Shown piece by piece: positions 9,972-20,672 of a DNA stretch of 64,000 nt (its first letter is position 1; every line of letters begins with the position of its first letter). The position numbers were made by a program, and so were the translations under genes. Origin of the DNA: Hygrophila difformis (taxonomy: Eukaryota; Streptophyta; Magnoliopsida; Lamiales; Acanthaceae). Location: the NCBI GenBank assembly GCA_030278955.1, contig JAOANR010000013.1, positions 40,398,191 through 40,462,190 of the forward strand, given 5' to 3'. The notes beneath the pieces were generated by a model. That model worked only from the letters and a program-made list of their open reading frames with translations, was not told where the DNA came from and ran no database searches.

Positions 9972-10576
9972 CTAACCAGAACAATACAGCTTTTGATTGA
10001 TTGATTGTTTAATTTCTGTGTGTTGTGTGATGTCTATATTTCTGAATTATATTACCATTGTTGCTGATTTGTACTGTGTACTACTGTACTACATATATTG
10101 TAGAAATTTATGCTACATATAATTGTAATGAGGCAGGCGAGCGAAAAAGCAGAACTTCCAGGCAAAAGTGGAAAGGTTTTGGACCAGATTTAACTCAATA
10201 TATATCTTGTAATGAACTATGGAAAGACCGTGCTAGCCAGTAGCCAACATCATCGTCTTAACTACTAAACATCTAATCGACAATAACACTTCCTCTGCAT
10301 TACCGGAACCATCACTGTCCGTACCAAGACAACTCCGAGTGTGCACACCGCGCAGCAACACACATGCCTTGGGGTTCGCTACACGAATGACAGAGTGCTC
10401 TTCGTGCTATTTACAGTATACTTCAGCAGCATGTATCCCGAGATCTTCAATCCCCGATTAAATCACTGTACCATCAGCTCACTTGTGTTTTCTAATCCCT
10501 ATCATAGTAAGCTACAAAAGAAAGATAAAAATTATATTCAGAAAGACGCGAAAATGATGAACCACAGAAGCCTGAA
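9972..10576. other. Intergenic region, no gene seen
   Basis: Sequence between the DUF247 stop and the convergent HGSNAT-like fragment. It should contain the 3' UTR of the former. No convincing ORF, repeat or structural RNA was found. Confidence 0.4.
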
Positions 10577-11246
10577 TTAGACTAAGGCCGCTATAATATC
10601 CATCCTTACAATGTTGTTATCGGGATGCTTCCAATAAAACCCCTGTAGCATAAAAGGTAAAACGTTGCAGGCTACAAATATGAATATCAGCAATGCGTTC
10701 ATCCCCATCCATTTTAGCACAATTGTGCACCGACTCCACCCATAAACATCGACCTGCACAGAGTGGAACCGTTGCAGAGTTATTTCACATCCTTTGTATT
10801 GTTGACTAGTCATTGGCACATTTTAGTGAGGTCGAATAAAACTGCCCTGACAATTACTTGAAATGAATGCACAGGAAATTTTTAGGAGGACTTACCGCTA
10901 GATAAATTGTAGACAGAAGAATCCCGGCTACACCAGCAGTAACACAAGTGTAGCTAAAAGAATATAGAGCCTTGTTTATATGCATCCCTACAAAACAGAG
11001 ATCCAACACTTGAGTTAATGTCCAGGATTGCCAAATATAAGATTCGCTTAATTATCCAATGTGTTTCAATACTTTACGATTTGAATGGTAAGGTCAAAGA
11101 AACATCAAACTGATTTGGCCTGGCCTACAAGAGAAGAATAAAACAAAAACAAAAAAAAAAAAGTCACCTAAAATGTCGCATATTGTGCCCAAAAATATTA
11201 AACATGATGATGGTGCCAGCCAGAGTAGAAGTCGGTTTTTATGATC
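10577..11246 (-). pseudogene. C-terminal fragment of an HGSNAT-like (DUF1624/DUF5009) membrane acetyltransferase gene
   Basis: Three minus-strand exons fit together in frame: 11246-11168 (starts DHKNRLLLWL), 10987-10896 (GMHINKALYSFSYTCVTAGV) and 10753-10577 (VDVYGW...KWMGMNALLIFIFVACNV...QGFYWKHPDNNIV, then stop). Splice borders are intact (GT-AG, phases 1 and 0). The motifs match the C-terminal membrane helices of plant relatives of heparan-alpha-glucosaminide N-acetyltransferase, a multi-pass protein of endomembranes. Roughly the first three quarters of such a protein is missing: upstream lies the HAK inverted repeat and no further exon is recognisable before the VTT gene. It is therefore probably a captured or truncated gene piece, although a very long intron cannot be excluded. 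Confidence 0.7.
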
Positions 11247-11520
11247 CTGAATAACATCAAGATAGATGAGAAAATCAGACACATCAAACACCAGAAACAG
11301 AAGATTACGGGAGATGGACAAACAGAAATTCATATATTCTGCATGCTAACCGAACCCATAATAATAGGAGTATTTCCTGAACTCAAGTGTGAAAAGTGTG
11401 AGCAATTCTCAAGTTTTTGGTGATGGACACATTATATCATTTATTATATTTTGATTTTCTTGTTTCATTACATACACACAAGTGTGAAAACATGGCATCT
11501 TGTGTCGCAGTGAATCCTAG

Positions 11521-11530
11521 CTATATATAG
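11521..11530 (+). promoter_or_regulatory. TATA box of the left HAK copy
   Basis: CTATATATAG lies 54 bases before the ATG at 11575. The flanking block GAACCACATGCTCAGCTCCA is shared with the right arm. Confidence 0.6.
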
Positions 11531-11574
11531 AACCACATGCTCAGCTCCACCCTGCTAGAAACACAACACAACAC

Positions 11575-12095
11575 ATGAGTATGAGAACAAAAATGGCAGC
11601 ACAAGTAGCAGAAAAGAGCCACCAAACAACACCACCACCATCAGAAGCAGAAATAGTAGAAGAAATTCAGCAAACAACACTAGTATCCACCAAATCCAAC
11701 GAAAATGGAAGTTATTATTACAACAACAATAATAATAATAATAACGTGGAGAACAGACATGAGTCCCAAGTCACCGGAAGGCTTAAGCGTGTCGTCGACT
11801 CCCTCCACATCGAGGCTGGGAATGTTTCTTCCAAGCCCTCCCACCAGGTCCCTTTTAGCTGCTTCATTACCTTCTTCTTCTTCCATTTGTCTGTATCATT
11901 GTTTGATTTCTGTATAACACGGATGTATGTATGTATGTATGTAGACAATGAGTTGGGAGATGACAATGAGGCTGGCGTTCCAAAGCATAGGGGTGATATA
12001 TGGAGACATCGGGACATCACCACTCTATGTCTTCGCCACCACTTTCCCCGATGACGGGATACAACACAAGGACGACATCCTGGGAGTCTTGGCCC
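11575..12095 (+). pseudogene. HAK/KUP potassium transporter, 5' fragment (left copy)
   Basis: Exon 1 (11575-11847, 91 codons) encodes a hydrophilic cytosolic N-terminus with a Tyr/Asn run made by an AAT/AAC microsatellite. A GT-AG intron leads to exon 2 at 11945, which encodes the family hallmark [20 protein letters not shown], the first membrane helix of HAK/KUP K+ transporters, then [19 protein letters not shown]. At about 12095 the coding sequence stops abruptly where the inverted right arm begins. A complete HAK protein has about 750-800 residues and around a dozen helices, so this cannot transport. Upstream promoter sequence is retained, so transcription is possible. Confidence 0.85.
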
Positions 12096-12100
12096 TCATC

Positions 12101-12466
12101 TCCCAACTCATTGTCTACACACATACATACATCCATCATATACAGTAGTACTCATCAGACAATGATATAGATAAAAATGAAAAAGAAGAAGGTAATGAAG
12201 CAGGTACAAGGGACCACCTGGTGGGAGGGCTTGGAAGAAACATTCCCAGCCTCCATGAGGAGGGAGTCGACGCGGTTCAACTTCCCAGTTGCTCGCGAAC
12301 CCTGTCTTTCCTCTACGCCGTTGCAACTTCCATTTTCGTTGGATTTGGTGGAAACTAGTGTTGTTTCCTGGCTTTTTTCTTCTACTATTTCTGCTTCTGA
12401 TAGTGGTGGTGGTGTTTGTTGGCTCTTTTCTGCTACTTGTGCTTCCATTTTTGTTCTCATATTCAT
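12101..12466 (-). pseudogene. HAK/KUP potassium transporter, 5' fragment (right copy, inverted)
   Basis: Minus-strand exon 1 (12466-12218, 83 codons) starts MNMRTKMEAQVAEKSQQT and matches the left copy along its length (ends NVSSKPSHQ in both). It has the same splice donor, an intron of about 100 bases and only the first 14 bases of exon 2 (12114-12101) before the junction with the left copy. It lacks the Asn run and differs at many positions. Nothing of the membrane domain remains. Confidence 0.85.
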
Positions 12467-12510
12467 GTGTTGTGTTGTGTTTCTTGCAGGGTGGAGCTGA
12501 GCATGTGGTT

Positions 12511-12520
12511 CTATATATAG
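12511..12520 (-). promoter_or_regulatory. TATA box of the right HAK copy
   Basis: The same palindromic CTATATATAG as in the left arm, here 45 bases upstream of the minus-strand ATG at 12466. The two promoters face each other. Confidence 0.55.
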
Positions 12521-12700
12521 CTAGGATTTACTGCGACACAAGATGCCATTTTTTCCCCTCATTTTGAAGAGGAGAAAGTAGCACACTTGTATGTAAGTAA
12601 TGAAACAAGGAAATCAAAATATAATAATGATATAATGTGTCGATCACCCAAGTAACTTGAGAATTGTTTTCTCTTTTCACACTTGAGTGTAGGAAATAGT

Positions 12701-13618
12701 AGTAGTATATTGCAGTATGGGACATATTTGGAAATGTTGCAGTTCAGGAAATAATGCAATTAAAGGCAAGTAATACTGACAATGTGTTGGGATTAATTTT
12801 GGGGTGCTCCTTGTTCGTTGTAATTACTTGCAGTGTTTATTCATTTGGGCACACTTCTTAGCTGGCTGGCTTCAAATTCTACTGTTTTAGGGGCCATCTA
12901 TACTCTGATCACTAATCACCTGTCCTGCATATAATTAGTATAACCTATACCATTACTAATTTATAACAAACATATACTAATGAATGATCTTTGAAAATCC
13001 ACTTCATTTCCTAAAATGAATGTAAAAATAACATGCAGAATATCAATTATTTGAGTATATCAAGAAATGACGGCAAAAATGGACGCAATGCACAATGATA
13101 CTTCCAAATTCCAATTACTACATATGCATCATGCATGTTCCTTTCCACCTACCTTCCTCTAATACCTATTAATTCAAGACGACCTCCCAAATCCCAATGT
13201 TTTATCAAACAAAATGAATCTAATCGGTCCAAATTTAGGTCTCCAATCTCATTCCATTTCAATTTAATTATATAATATAAAGTTGGCCAATTAAATAAAC
13301 CCCACAGTCGTCTAGCGTCTTCATCACTAAACTAAAAGTAATGAGTAAAGTGTCCGTCGAAATTAGATTGCATCAAATAGAAGACCTTTTACTCTATTAA
13401 TTGCTTATAAATAATGTTCTAATGAAACTATAAAATATAGAAACTGATTACCCTAAATCTACAACCTTGTCCTGGAAATCCGTACCAAAATTCCAGTATC
13501 TCCAGATTAGAATTCAGTAGGGCTTACATTACACTACAGCTGTAACAAATTAAATGGGAAAGCAAAATAGTTTATAACTTACAACAAAATAGAAAACAAA
13601 AAAAAGGTTGACATAAGC
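12701..13618. other. AT-rich intergenic region
   Basis: No ORF or exon that I can relate to a protein, and no clear repeat. It separates the HAK inverted repeat from the 3' end of the VTT gene. Confidence 0.4.
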
Positions 13619-16600
13619 CTACTTCCCCTTGGGGCCCTTCTTCTGGTTAGATGTTTTTTGAGTCGATGATTTATGGGTGTCACTGGAGTCGACCTCACAG
13701 GAAGAATTGTCAGAAACCGCGATGCTGGATGAATACTTCTTGATCCTCAACGAGATCAGAATGCTTGACGATATGCCAAGAAGAGGAAAGACATATGACC
13801 AAATCTGTGATTTCTGGGAACCGGACGCAGAGGACACAGCAGTTCTAGCAAGGCTGCCGATTGAAGTGTTCTGCAAGATCATTGGCAGGCAACCAATTAT
13901 CGTGGGGAGCAGAAAATCGACCAGAAACCCAACCTTTGTAGCAGCCAGTGCATAGTTTATGACATATGATGGAATGGGTGAGAAGCGGGCGAGGAGAACA
14001 AATCGCCAACCATCTCGTTCAACTCCCCTTGAGATCAGACTGAAGTACCTGTTGGCGTGCACCCACTGAGCAGCAGAGCTAGAACTTCTAAAAACAAGCC
14101 TGTCATAACAAGACATACATAGGATGAGGAGTGGATTGCTTTAATCATTCGGATAAGATCAAATCAGCATGAACGAACAGAAGTTATATTTTCCCCGGTT
14201 GCTACCATCAAAAGTAAAATTCTTATAGTTCTTTGATATGGGCAACACTGAAGATATTAAATATAAAAAAACTTTATGGACCAGATAACTACTCCATACA
14301 CATATTGGAGATTGTTACACCCTGAAGTGCAGGTAGATATTCGAGGGTGCCTTTTGAATTGATGATCGGCCACGTACATCAAACCACTTACGCACACCCA
14401 CATACAAAAATACATCCTAGAAGTTAGGACTATTACAAGCTCTACCCTCTCAAGGAATGAAACATCCCCATTGTACCTTGATAGCCCTTTTTCTTACAAC
14501 CACACAGTTGAGAATAAGAATCTTCCCAGCTAAGCGGAGTCAACCCAGCTCTGGCTTATAGTTGCAGGTTTCTTTTCTCCCTAGTAAAACCTCAAACTAC
14601 CTGACTGCAAGTACCTTTGGAGAGTTCCTTAGAAACTGATGACTAGGACCACTGATAAATAGCCTTTTCTATGATTTTACTCTTAAGTCTTAACTTAAGG
14701 ACACCTAAGAAACTTCCAAAGGTTCTCAAGAATATTCAATCAAGTAAATAGTCTTGTCTTCAGAGGTTTTCTATGATAGACTTCTGAAAAAGAAAGTGCA
14801 GGTATATGTAGTAAGAATAGTACTTTCAAACAGTTCCCAACCATACATGATACAATCCTGGGTATCACACAACTAAGAAGTATTAGAGAAATTGACAAAT
14901 AGAAAGTAGAAGGTAAACATAAAATAGTTAGATTAAAAGATGAGAGTGGCTAAGAGACAGACAAAATAACTCTAACCATTACCAATTAAGAAACTGATTT
15001 ATCACAAAATAAATAAATAAATAAATAAAAATACAGTTATATTGTAAATATGAAAGTATAAAAGTGGATGCTCACAGCCTCTCCTTTAAGCAATATTCAT
15101 GATGCCAAATATGAAAATACCCAGACTGTCAACCTTCATGAAGACAGTTCCAAGAAGTTATTGTGCAAGAAAACTCCAGGACTAGGAAAAGAATCATACA
15201 ACAGTAGAGTTAAGTGTTAACCAAAAAATAACAATCAAATCATAGTTCTCACTTCCCAGTAAACTGTTTATCACTTCAAGTCATTCAAATTATACATGAG
15301 GCAACAACGAAATCCTAACTAAAAATATTGGTTTTGCAGCTGAAGGAGACAGAAAACTACAAACATAAATTGGCCACAGTGCGACATACAATGTGGATCG
15401 AATCCATAAGAAACATATATCCATGAAAAATTAAAGATACTAAAATAAAACACAAGTTCATCAAATTCACTTGAAGAATTCTTGAAACATTCATTACACC
15501 TGCTTTTAGAAATTGCAAATTTTCACATTATTTCCTTTGCTGGTATATGGTCTATGGTGCTGAAAATTGAAATACACTTGTACTCCGGTTATTTTTAGAT
15601 TAATCAACCCAAAGAAAATATTTTTCCCATTGAAAAACATTACAATGAAGCAAGCTCTAACGCAAAAAGTAAGAAAACAAAGAAGGTCCAAATGATGATA
15701 ATATATTGTAATTTTCAAAGTTAGAGCACAAATTGCCAAATCATGAAATTAAGTAGACAGTAAACTCAAGAGAATCTTTAACATCTAACATCCAAATCCA
15801 TCAACAGTGTAGCAAGCATAACATTAATAGTGCTTGCTTAGTTAATTGTTAGAAGGCTCCAGAAAAAATGTTGCATTCATAGTTTCATACTTTCTAAGTA
15901 TCCAGAGTATATTTCCATATTTTTTACTATGTACAGGAGAATTTACAATATAGCTGTATATTATACTCTTCTTAAATTCACTAAAATGATCCTTCTCAGC
16001 AAGAAATGACCAGACAATAAGCATTAAGATAAAAATGATGCTGATCCAGATGACGAAAAAGCAAATCTTTATCTTAAACTCCCACAAGCATCTGGTAAAG
16101 GTGCTTTATTTTACTGTTCTATTGCAAGACAAAGCATTGATCACAGCAAAATATAGGGAATAATGACGGAAAAAGAATTAGTGTCAGTCATGCACACTTT
16201 TCTAATCAACTTTCCTTCTACATCGTACATTAAACTTTACATCCAAAAACAACAGCGCCCAGAAACCAAACATATAGTCTTGTGGATTATATTTTTGAAT
16301 ACTGTGAATTCATTGACCAGCAAGTGGACAAACAGATTATACTTTTCCGTACTCAGACTATCTTGAATAGTCAAAATAGCCCAGAGAATAATTAGCAGGA
16401 GGGGCGCAAACTACCTTAAAAACTGGACTATATAGGCATCCAAGACTTATTATATCATTTTCTCTTCAAGTAAGGTGAAGATCCTCAGCCTTCACCAAAG
16501 ATCATATCTTGAGAAATCTCAAATCTAAAGCAATGTTAGAATCATTGATCTATTAATCAATTATCGTAACCTAAACAGATACTAGTATATAGCATTAATT

Positions 16601-17007
16601 TGACTGTAAAATGAAGTAAAACAATATGAGAAATTAAAACATAAAGCCTCCTCACAAAGAAAAGCGATTAGAGGGAATTGCCTGCCGATCCAAAACGAAA
16701 GTGATGCCCCGAGGACCTTGGCGGAAAAGACGCACAAGAGAGCCGGAACGAATCCGAAGAGAATTGAAGCCCCAGCCTCAAAAAAGACAGCGTAGGGCAG
16801 GCACAAAGCGAGAGTAATGGTGTGGAGTCCGACGTAAGCGGGAATTGCCCAAATCCCCAAACGATCGGACATTTCCTTCAGCCACTGCATAATGGCGGAC
16901 TTCTTACCGCTTTCCCATCCCAAGTGCTTTCCCAGCTGGGTTCTCATGAGAACCACGGCGACCAACCCAACCGCCGCCGCCGCCGCGGCGCCCCATCGTC
17001 CTCTCAT
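13619..17007 (-). CDS. VTT/DedA-family membrane protein (SNARE-associated Golgi protein type), GC-AG intron
   Basis: Exon 1 is 17007-16682 and exon 2 is 14099-13619 (minus strand), giving 268 residues. Exon 1 encodes an N-terminal Ala-rich helix and the first VTT helices (IPAYVGLHTITLALCLPYAV, FEAGASILFGFVPA, LGASLSFWIGR). Exon 2 continues LVFRSSSSAAQW...RFSPIPSYVINYALAATKV...LLPTIIGCLPMILQNTSIGSL, the conserved VTT core, and ends in a Lys/Ser-rich tail. Relatives (TMEM64/TVP38, TMEM41/VMP1, DedA) are endomembrane proteins, several acting as lipid scramblases. Joining the conserved blocks in frame needs a donor AG|GCAATT and acceptor ACAG|G, a GC-AG intron of 2582 bases. A downstream GT donor would break the conserved WIGR-LVFRSS junction. 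A Harbinger transposon sits 165 bases upstream of the ATG. Confidence 0.85.
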
Positions 17008-17581
17008 CCCTTTGCTGCCTTATTCACGTGGCGTGCCAGATACGGTGCCGTTGGGGTTCCGCTCAAGCCCTGTGCCCTTTCGCATGGGACTTTTCTAATA
17101 TCGATTATTTTGAAAATTAGGGGTGTCGTGTATTTTTTTTATTTTTCTTTTTAAACATAACCCCAACCTAAGGCCCACCCCAATGGTGGGTATTTGTTGA
17201 CATGGCAATGTCTAAATACCTCATGTGTAGGTATTAAGCCAATGGGGGAGGTAGGGGGGAAAGTTGGAGGTAGCAAATTTGCTACCCATGCTTGCACGGG
17301 AAACAAGGCTTCTTTTGCAGCCTTTTCTGTTTTTTTTTAAAAAAAAAATTCAAATTTATTCCCCTTTGCCACATATCCGTCAACATTTATTTAGTTTTGT
17401 CATTTTTTGATTTCATGTCGTGTTGCTTTTTTTTTTTTTTTTAAATATATATCAATATATCCGTTTATATCAATATATCCGTTGCTATAGTTTATTTTTT
17501 TTAAAATTTTTTTTTCATGTTACCGTTTAAAATAGCCGTTGAGTATAATTTTTTTTTTATTTTTTTTATTTTTTAGTTTTA

Positions 17582-17590
17582 CTATAAATA
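17582..17590 (+). promoter_or_regulatory. TATA box for Harbinger ORF1
   Basis: CTATAAATA lies 82 bases upstream of the ATG at 17672. Four CCGTT sites (17461, 17479, 17523, 17536) lie just before it. Confidence 0.6.
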
Positions 17591-17671
17591 CTCCAAACTT
17601 CACCATTTTTCCATCATCTCATATTCTCAACTTTTATTTCTTTACTTCCTATTTCTTCTCTTCTCCAAAAC

Positions 17672-18889
17672 ATGGATAAAGATTCATGGATGCAATGGTT
17701 CAATTCTTCAAATTCCGGTGAAAATCCGTCGCCCCCAAATAACAATTTTCGCTCGCCATTTCCCAACTTTCAAAATCCCAATTTCCCCCAAAATTTTCCA
17801 ACTCAATTTCCGGCTTTCTCTGAAGGTAGTAGTACTCTACCTAATCCGTATCCACCTCAATTTCCTTATATGTACCCACCTCAATTTCCTTACATGGTAC
17901 CTCCTCAATACGGATTTCGTCCAACAATGGGCACAAATTCTTCAAAAATGCCTAGTACTGATGGTTCGGGCACAGACAAAGACACTCCAACTCCGAACTC
18001 TCAACGTTCATCTCCTTTCTCTTCGCAATTTTCTCCTACAGGTCTTGAGCAAATAAATCTGGCTGCTGATTTTGATGATGTCGATGATCCACCAACGAAT
18101 ATTACTTCACAAAGAAAACCATACTCCCACGAAGAAAATGCCTTCCTGGCTAGTTGTTGGGTCGATATTAGTGAGGATCCTGTTGTCGGAAACGATCAAA
18201 AAGGGGATCAAATGTGGGTCCGAATTGCTGAGTTGTACAACAAGGGACGTCCAAGGAAAGCAATATTCAGGCTTCACACTGTGTTGAAAACACATTATTA
18301 TACACTACAAAAACAGGTGAAACAATTTTGTGGTTGTTATAATCAGGAGAAGAAGGCTTGGGGGAGTGGTTGCAGTGATGCAGATATCATAGAGAAGGCG
18401 AAGGTTCAATACAAGGCGAAATATGGTTCGGAATTTGTTCATATGAGCACTTGGCATGTTTTGAAAGACCACCCGAAGTTTGCGGACCCAGAAGTTGATA
18501 ATCGCGGCTCAAAGAAAACCAAAATCTCTGTATCTGGAGAGTATGTTGTAAGTTCAAATACCGACACAAGTGCCGGAGAGGAACCTAGGTCGGAGCGCTC
18601 ACGGCCAAAGGGGAGGAACACAGCAAGGCGAATGGCTATGGGTAAAGGAAAAGCAACCACATCCAATGCCAGAGAAAATTTAGATCTTATTGATGAAAAG
18701 ATTCAGATTTTGGAAGAACAAAATAAGAGAAAGTTGGAGACGTTATCTACTATTGCTGCTGCTCAAGAGACTATTGCCACTAATAAAGAGTGGAAAATAA
18801 TGATGAAAGATACCTCGAACATGACAGAGGATCAACTGGAATTTCACTCAAGGGTGGTAGAAAAAATTAAGAAGAAGTGGGGAATTTAG
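17672..18889 (+). CDS. Harbinger ORF1: Myb/SANT-like DNA-binding protein
   Basis: This is a 405-residue protein. Residues 1-125 are Pro/Phe/Asn-rich and repeat PPQFPYM. A trihelix/SANT-like domain follows from about 148 to 245 (RKPYSHEENAFLASCWVDIS...WVRIAELYN), then a basic linker with RSERSRPKGRNTARR at about 310-330 that may serve as a nuclear signal, and a C-terminal coiled coil (DEKIQILEEQNKRKLETLST). This is the 'ORF1' protein of PIF/Harbinger elements, often auto-annotated as NAM-associated or 'glutathione S-transferase T3-like'. In the family it binds transposon ends and brings the transposase to the nucleus. Its partner is encoded at 19368-20672. Confidence 0.88.
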   Translation: MDKDSWMQWFNSSNSGENPSPPNNNFRSPFPNFQNPNFPQNFPTQFPAFSEGSSTLPNPYPPQFPYMYPPQFPYMVPPQYGFRPTMGTNSSKMPSTDGSGTDKDTPTPNSQRSSPFSSQFSPTGLEQINLAADFDDVDDPPTNITSQRKPYSHEENAFLASCWVDISEDPVVGNDQKGDQMWVRIAELYNKGRPRKAIFRLHTVLKTHYYTLQKQVKQFCGCYNQEKKAWGSGCSDADIIEKAKVQYKAKYGSEFVHMSTWHVLKDHPKFADPEVDNRGSKKTKISVSGEYVVSSNTDTSAGEEPRSERSRPKGRNTARRMAMGKGKATTSNARENLDLIDEKIQILEEQNKRKLETLSTIAAAQETIATNKEWKIMMKDTSNMTEDQLEFHSRVVEKIKKKWGI

Positions 18890-19090
18890 GTTTCAAATAT
18901 TATTGTTGTGTTTCTATTTCTGTTGTAATATCTTAGTTATTCTGTTATGTTATAATATTGTAATCGTTTTATTTTGTTGTATTGTAATATTTTAGTAATT
19001 TTAATTCACCTTCAATAGTTATTTATCTTATATATAAATATATTTTATAAATTTACATTAATAATATATAATAAAACTTAAGTTAATTAA

Positions 19091-19239
19091 AAAGTATCCG
19101 TTATGAAACTATCCGTTATAAAGTATCCGTTACGAAACTAGCCGTTATAAAAGTATCCGTTATGAAACTAGCCGTTATAAAAGTATCCGTTATGAAACTA
19201 GCCGTTATAAAAGTATCCGTTATGAAACTAGCCGTTATA
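19091..19239. repeat. 30-bp minisatellite rich in CCGTTA, between the two Harbinger ORFs
   Basis: Five consecutive units of about 30 bases, each containing GTATCCGTTA and an A(T/G)CCGTTA, give ten CCGTTA sites, with one more (AACCGTTA) just after. CCGTTA fits the Myb core consensus CNGTTR. The array ends about 30 bases before the TATA box of the transposase gene. Confidence 0.9.
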
Positions 19240-19270
19240 ATACTAACCGTTACCTTGTGAAATTGAAGTC

Positions 19271-19277
19271 TATAAAT
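19271..19277 (+). promoter_or_regulatory. TATA box for the Harbinger transposase
   Basis: TATAAAT lies 97 bases before the ATG at 19368. Its presence argues against an earlier GTG start at 19257 in the same frame. Confidence 0.55.
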
Positions 19278-19367
19278 GGACTTATTCTATTTGTTGCACT
19301 TCTCACCTCAAAACATCAACTTTTCCAAAATTGCATCATATTATTACCTTCATTTAAGAAAAAAAAA

Positions 19368-20672
19368 ATGTCTTCATCCTCTCACTCATCTGATGAAGAA
19401 ATTTCATGTGGTAGTGATCTTGAGTTCTTACTTGATGATACGAGTGAGAAAGAAGTATTATCGTTGCTTAGAAAAAAAAAAGAGTTACTTGGTGGTGCCA
19501 CAACTTCGGCTGGTGGTGGTAGAAAGCGAAGAACTTATGTGGATCGTGATCGTGAAGCAGGTCATGCAAGGCTTTACAATGACTATTTCTCTGAAGATCC
19601 AATATACGGTAGTCATACGTTTCGTCGGCGTTTTCGTATGTCGAGAGAATTGTTCTTGCGCATAGTTCAAGCACTGGAGTCACACAATGAGTATTTTCAA
19701 TGGAGGATCGATGCAGCTGGTAAAAAAGGGTTCTCTCCACTACAAAAGTGCACAGTGGCGATTCGCCAACTGGCATATGGTGGACCGGCCGACCATTGGG
19801 ATGAATACCTACGTGTTGCTGAAACAACTGCCATAGAGTGTCTCTTTAATTTTTGTCGTTGTGTCATTGAAGTATTTGGCGAATACTACTTGAGGAAGCC
19901 TGATGCCGAGGATTGTCAACGATTGTTGCAAATGCACGATCAAAGACACGGATTTCCCGGAATGCTGGGGAGCCTTGATTGCATGCATTGGGCTTGGAGA
20001 AATTGCCCGGTTGCTTGGAAAGGTCAATTCACACGAGGTGATCATGGTTTCCCAACAATCATGCTTGAAGCGGTTGCCTCTGCAGATTTATGGATATGGC
20101 ATGCCTTCTTCGGGGTAGCAGGATCCAACAACGACATAAATGTGCTCAACCAATCTCCTTTGTTCACAGATACTCTACAAGGGCGCGCCCCATCCGTTAA
20201 TTTTACAATAAATGGCAAACAATATAATCAAGGATACTATCTTACCGATGGAATCTATCCAGAGTGGTCTACTTTTGTAAAAAGCTTTCAATGTCCTCAG
20301 GATCCAAAGAGGAAGCATTTCAAGGAAATGCAAGAGGCTGCTAGAAAAGATGTCGAACGGGCATTTGGAGTGCTTCAAGCTCGTTGGGCAATGATTAAAG
20401 GTCCAAGTCGTTTTTGGTACAAGAACAATATGAAAGATATAATGTTAACTTGCATTATATTGCATAACATGATCATTGAAGATGAAGGAAATGAAGCCGA
20501 AGATTGGTCAGACGATCCCAATTATTCAACTCCGCCTCCACAAAGAGTGCCTCCAATTGGAACATTCAGTGACTACGTCAGGAGAGGTGTTCAACTACGA
20601 GATAAGCAGAAACATCTCCAACTTCGACAGGATTTAATTGAGCATCTTTGGGCCCGATCCATAAATAATTAG
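19368..20672 (+). CDS. PIF/Harbinger transposase (DDE superfamily)
   Basis: This is a 434-residue protein starting MSSSSHSSDEEISCGSD. After an acidic N-terminus comes a helical region with FRRRFRMSRELFLRIVQAL and AIRQLAYGGPADHWDEYL, typical of plant PIF-like transposases. The catalytic triad is visible as D204 (GSLDCMHW), D294 (LTDGIYP) and E330 (DVERAFGVLQ), a D-E spacing of 36. The family signature ILHNMIIEDE follows near the C-terminus. The enzyme cuts at TIRs and inserts at TAA or TTA. The frame is unbroken in both assembly copies, so it could be active. Confidence 0.93.
   Translation: MSSSSHSSDEEISCGSDLEFLLDDTSEKEVLSLLRKKKELLGGATTSAGGGRKRRTYVDRDREAGHARLYNDYFSEDPIYGSHTFRRRFRMSRELFLRIVQALESHNEYFQWRIDAAGKKGFSPLQKCTVAIRQLAYGGPADHWDEYLRVAETTAIECLFNFCRCVIEVFGEYYLRKPDAEDCQRLLQMHDQRHGFPGMLGSLDCMHWAWRNCPVAWKGQFTRGDHGFPTIMLEAVASADLWIWHAFFGVAGSNNDINVLNQSPLFTDTLQGRAPSVNFTINGKQYNQGYYLTDGIYPEWSTFVKSFQCPQDPKRKHFKEMQEAARKDVERAFGVLQARWAMIKGPSRFWYKNNMKDIMLTCIILHNMIIEDEGNEAEDWSDDPNYSTPPPQRVPPIGTFSDYVRRGVQLRDKQKHLQLRQDLIEHLWARSINN

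Larger units (their letters stand above)
11369..12700. repeat. Long inverted repeat from duplicated HAK/KUP 5' gene ends
   Basis: The left arm (about 11369-11963) and right arm (about 12096-12700) are inverted copies containing the same upstream DNA, TATA box, first exon, first intron and first bases of exon 2. They are separated by about 130 bases that are unique to the left copy. The arms differ by many substitutions and small indels, including an AAT/AAC expansion in the left exon, so the repeat is not a recent assembly error. A transcript from either TATA box would fold into a hairpin of several hundred base pairs. Confidence 0.85.

Noticed and set aside
19468..20378. Antisense ORFs within the Harbinger transposase
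   Set aside because: Shadow frames of a well-supported transposase.
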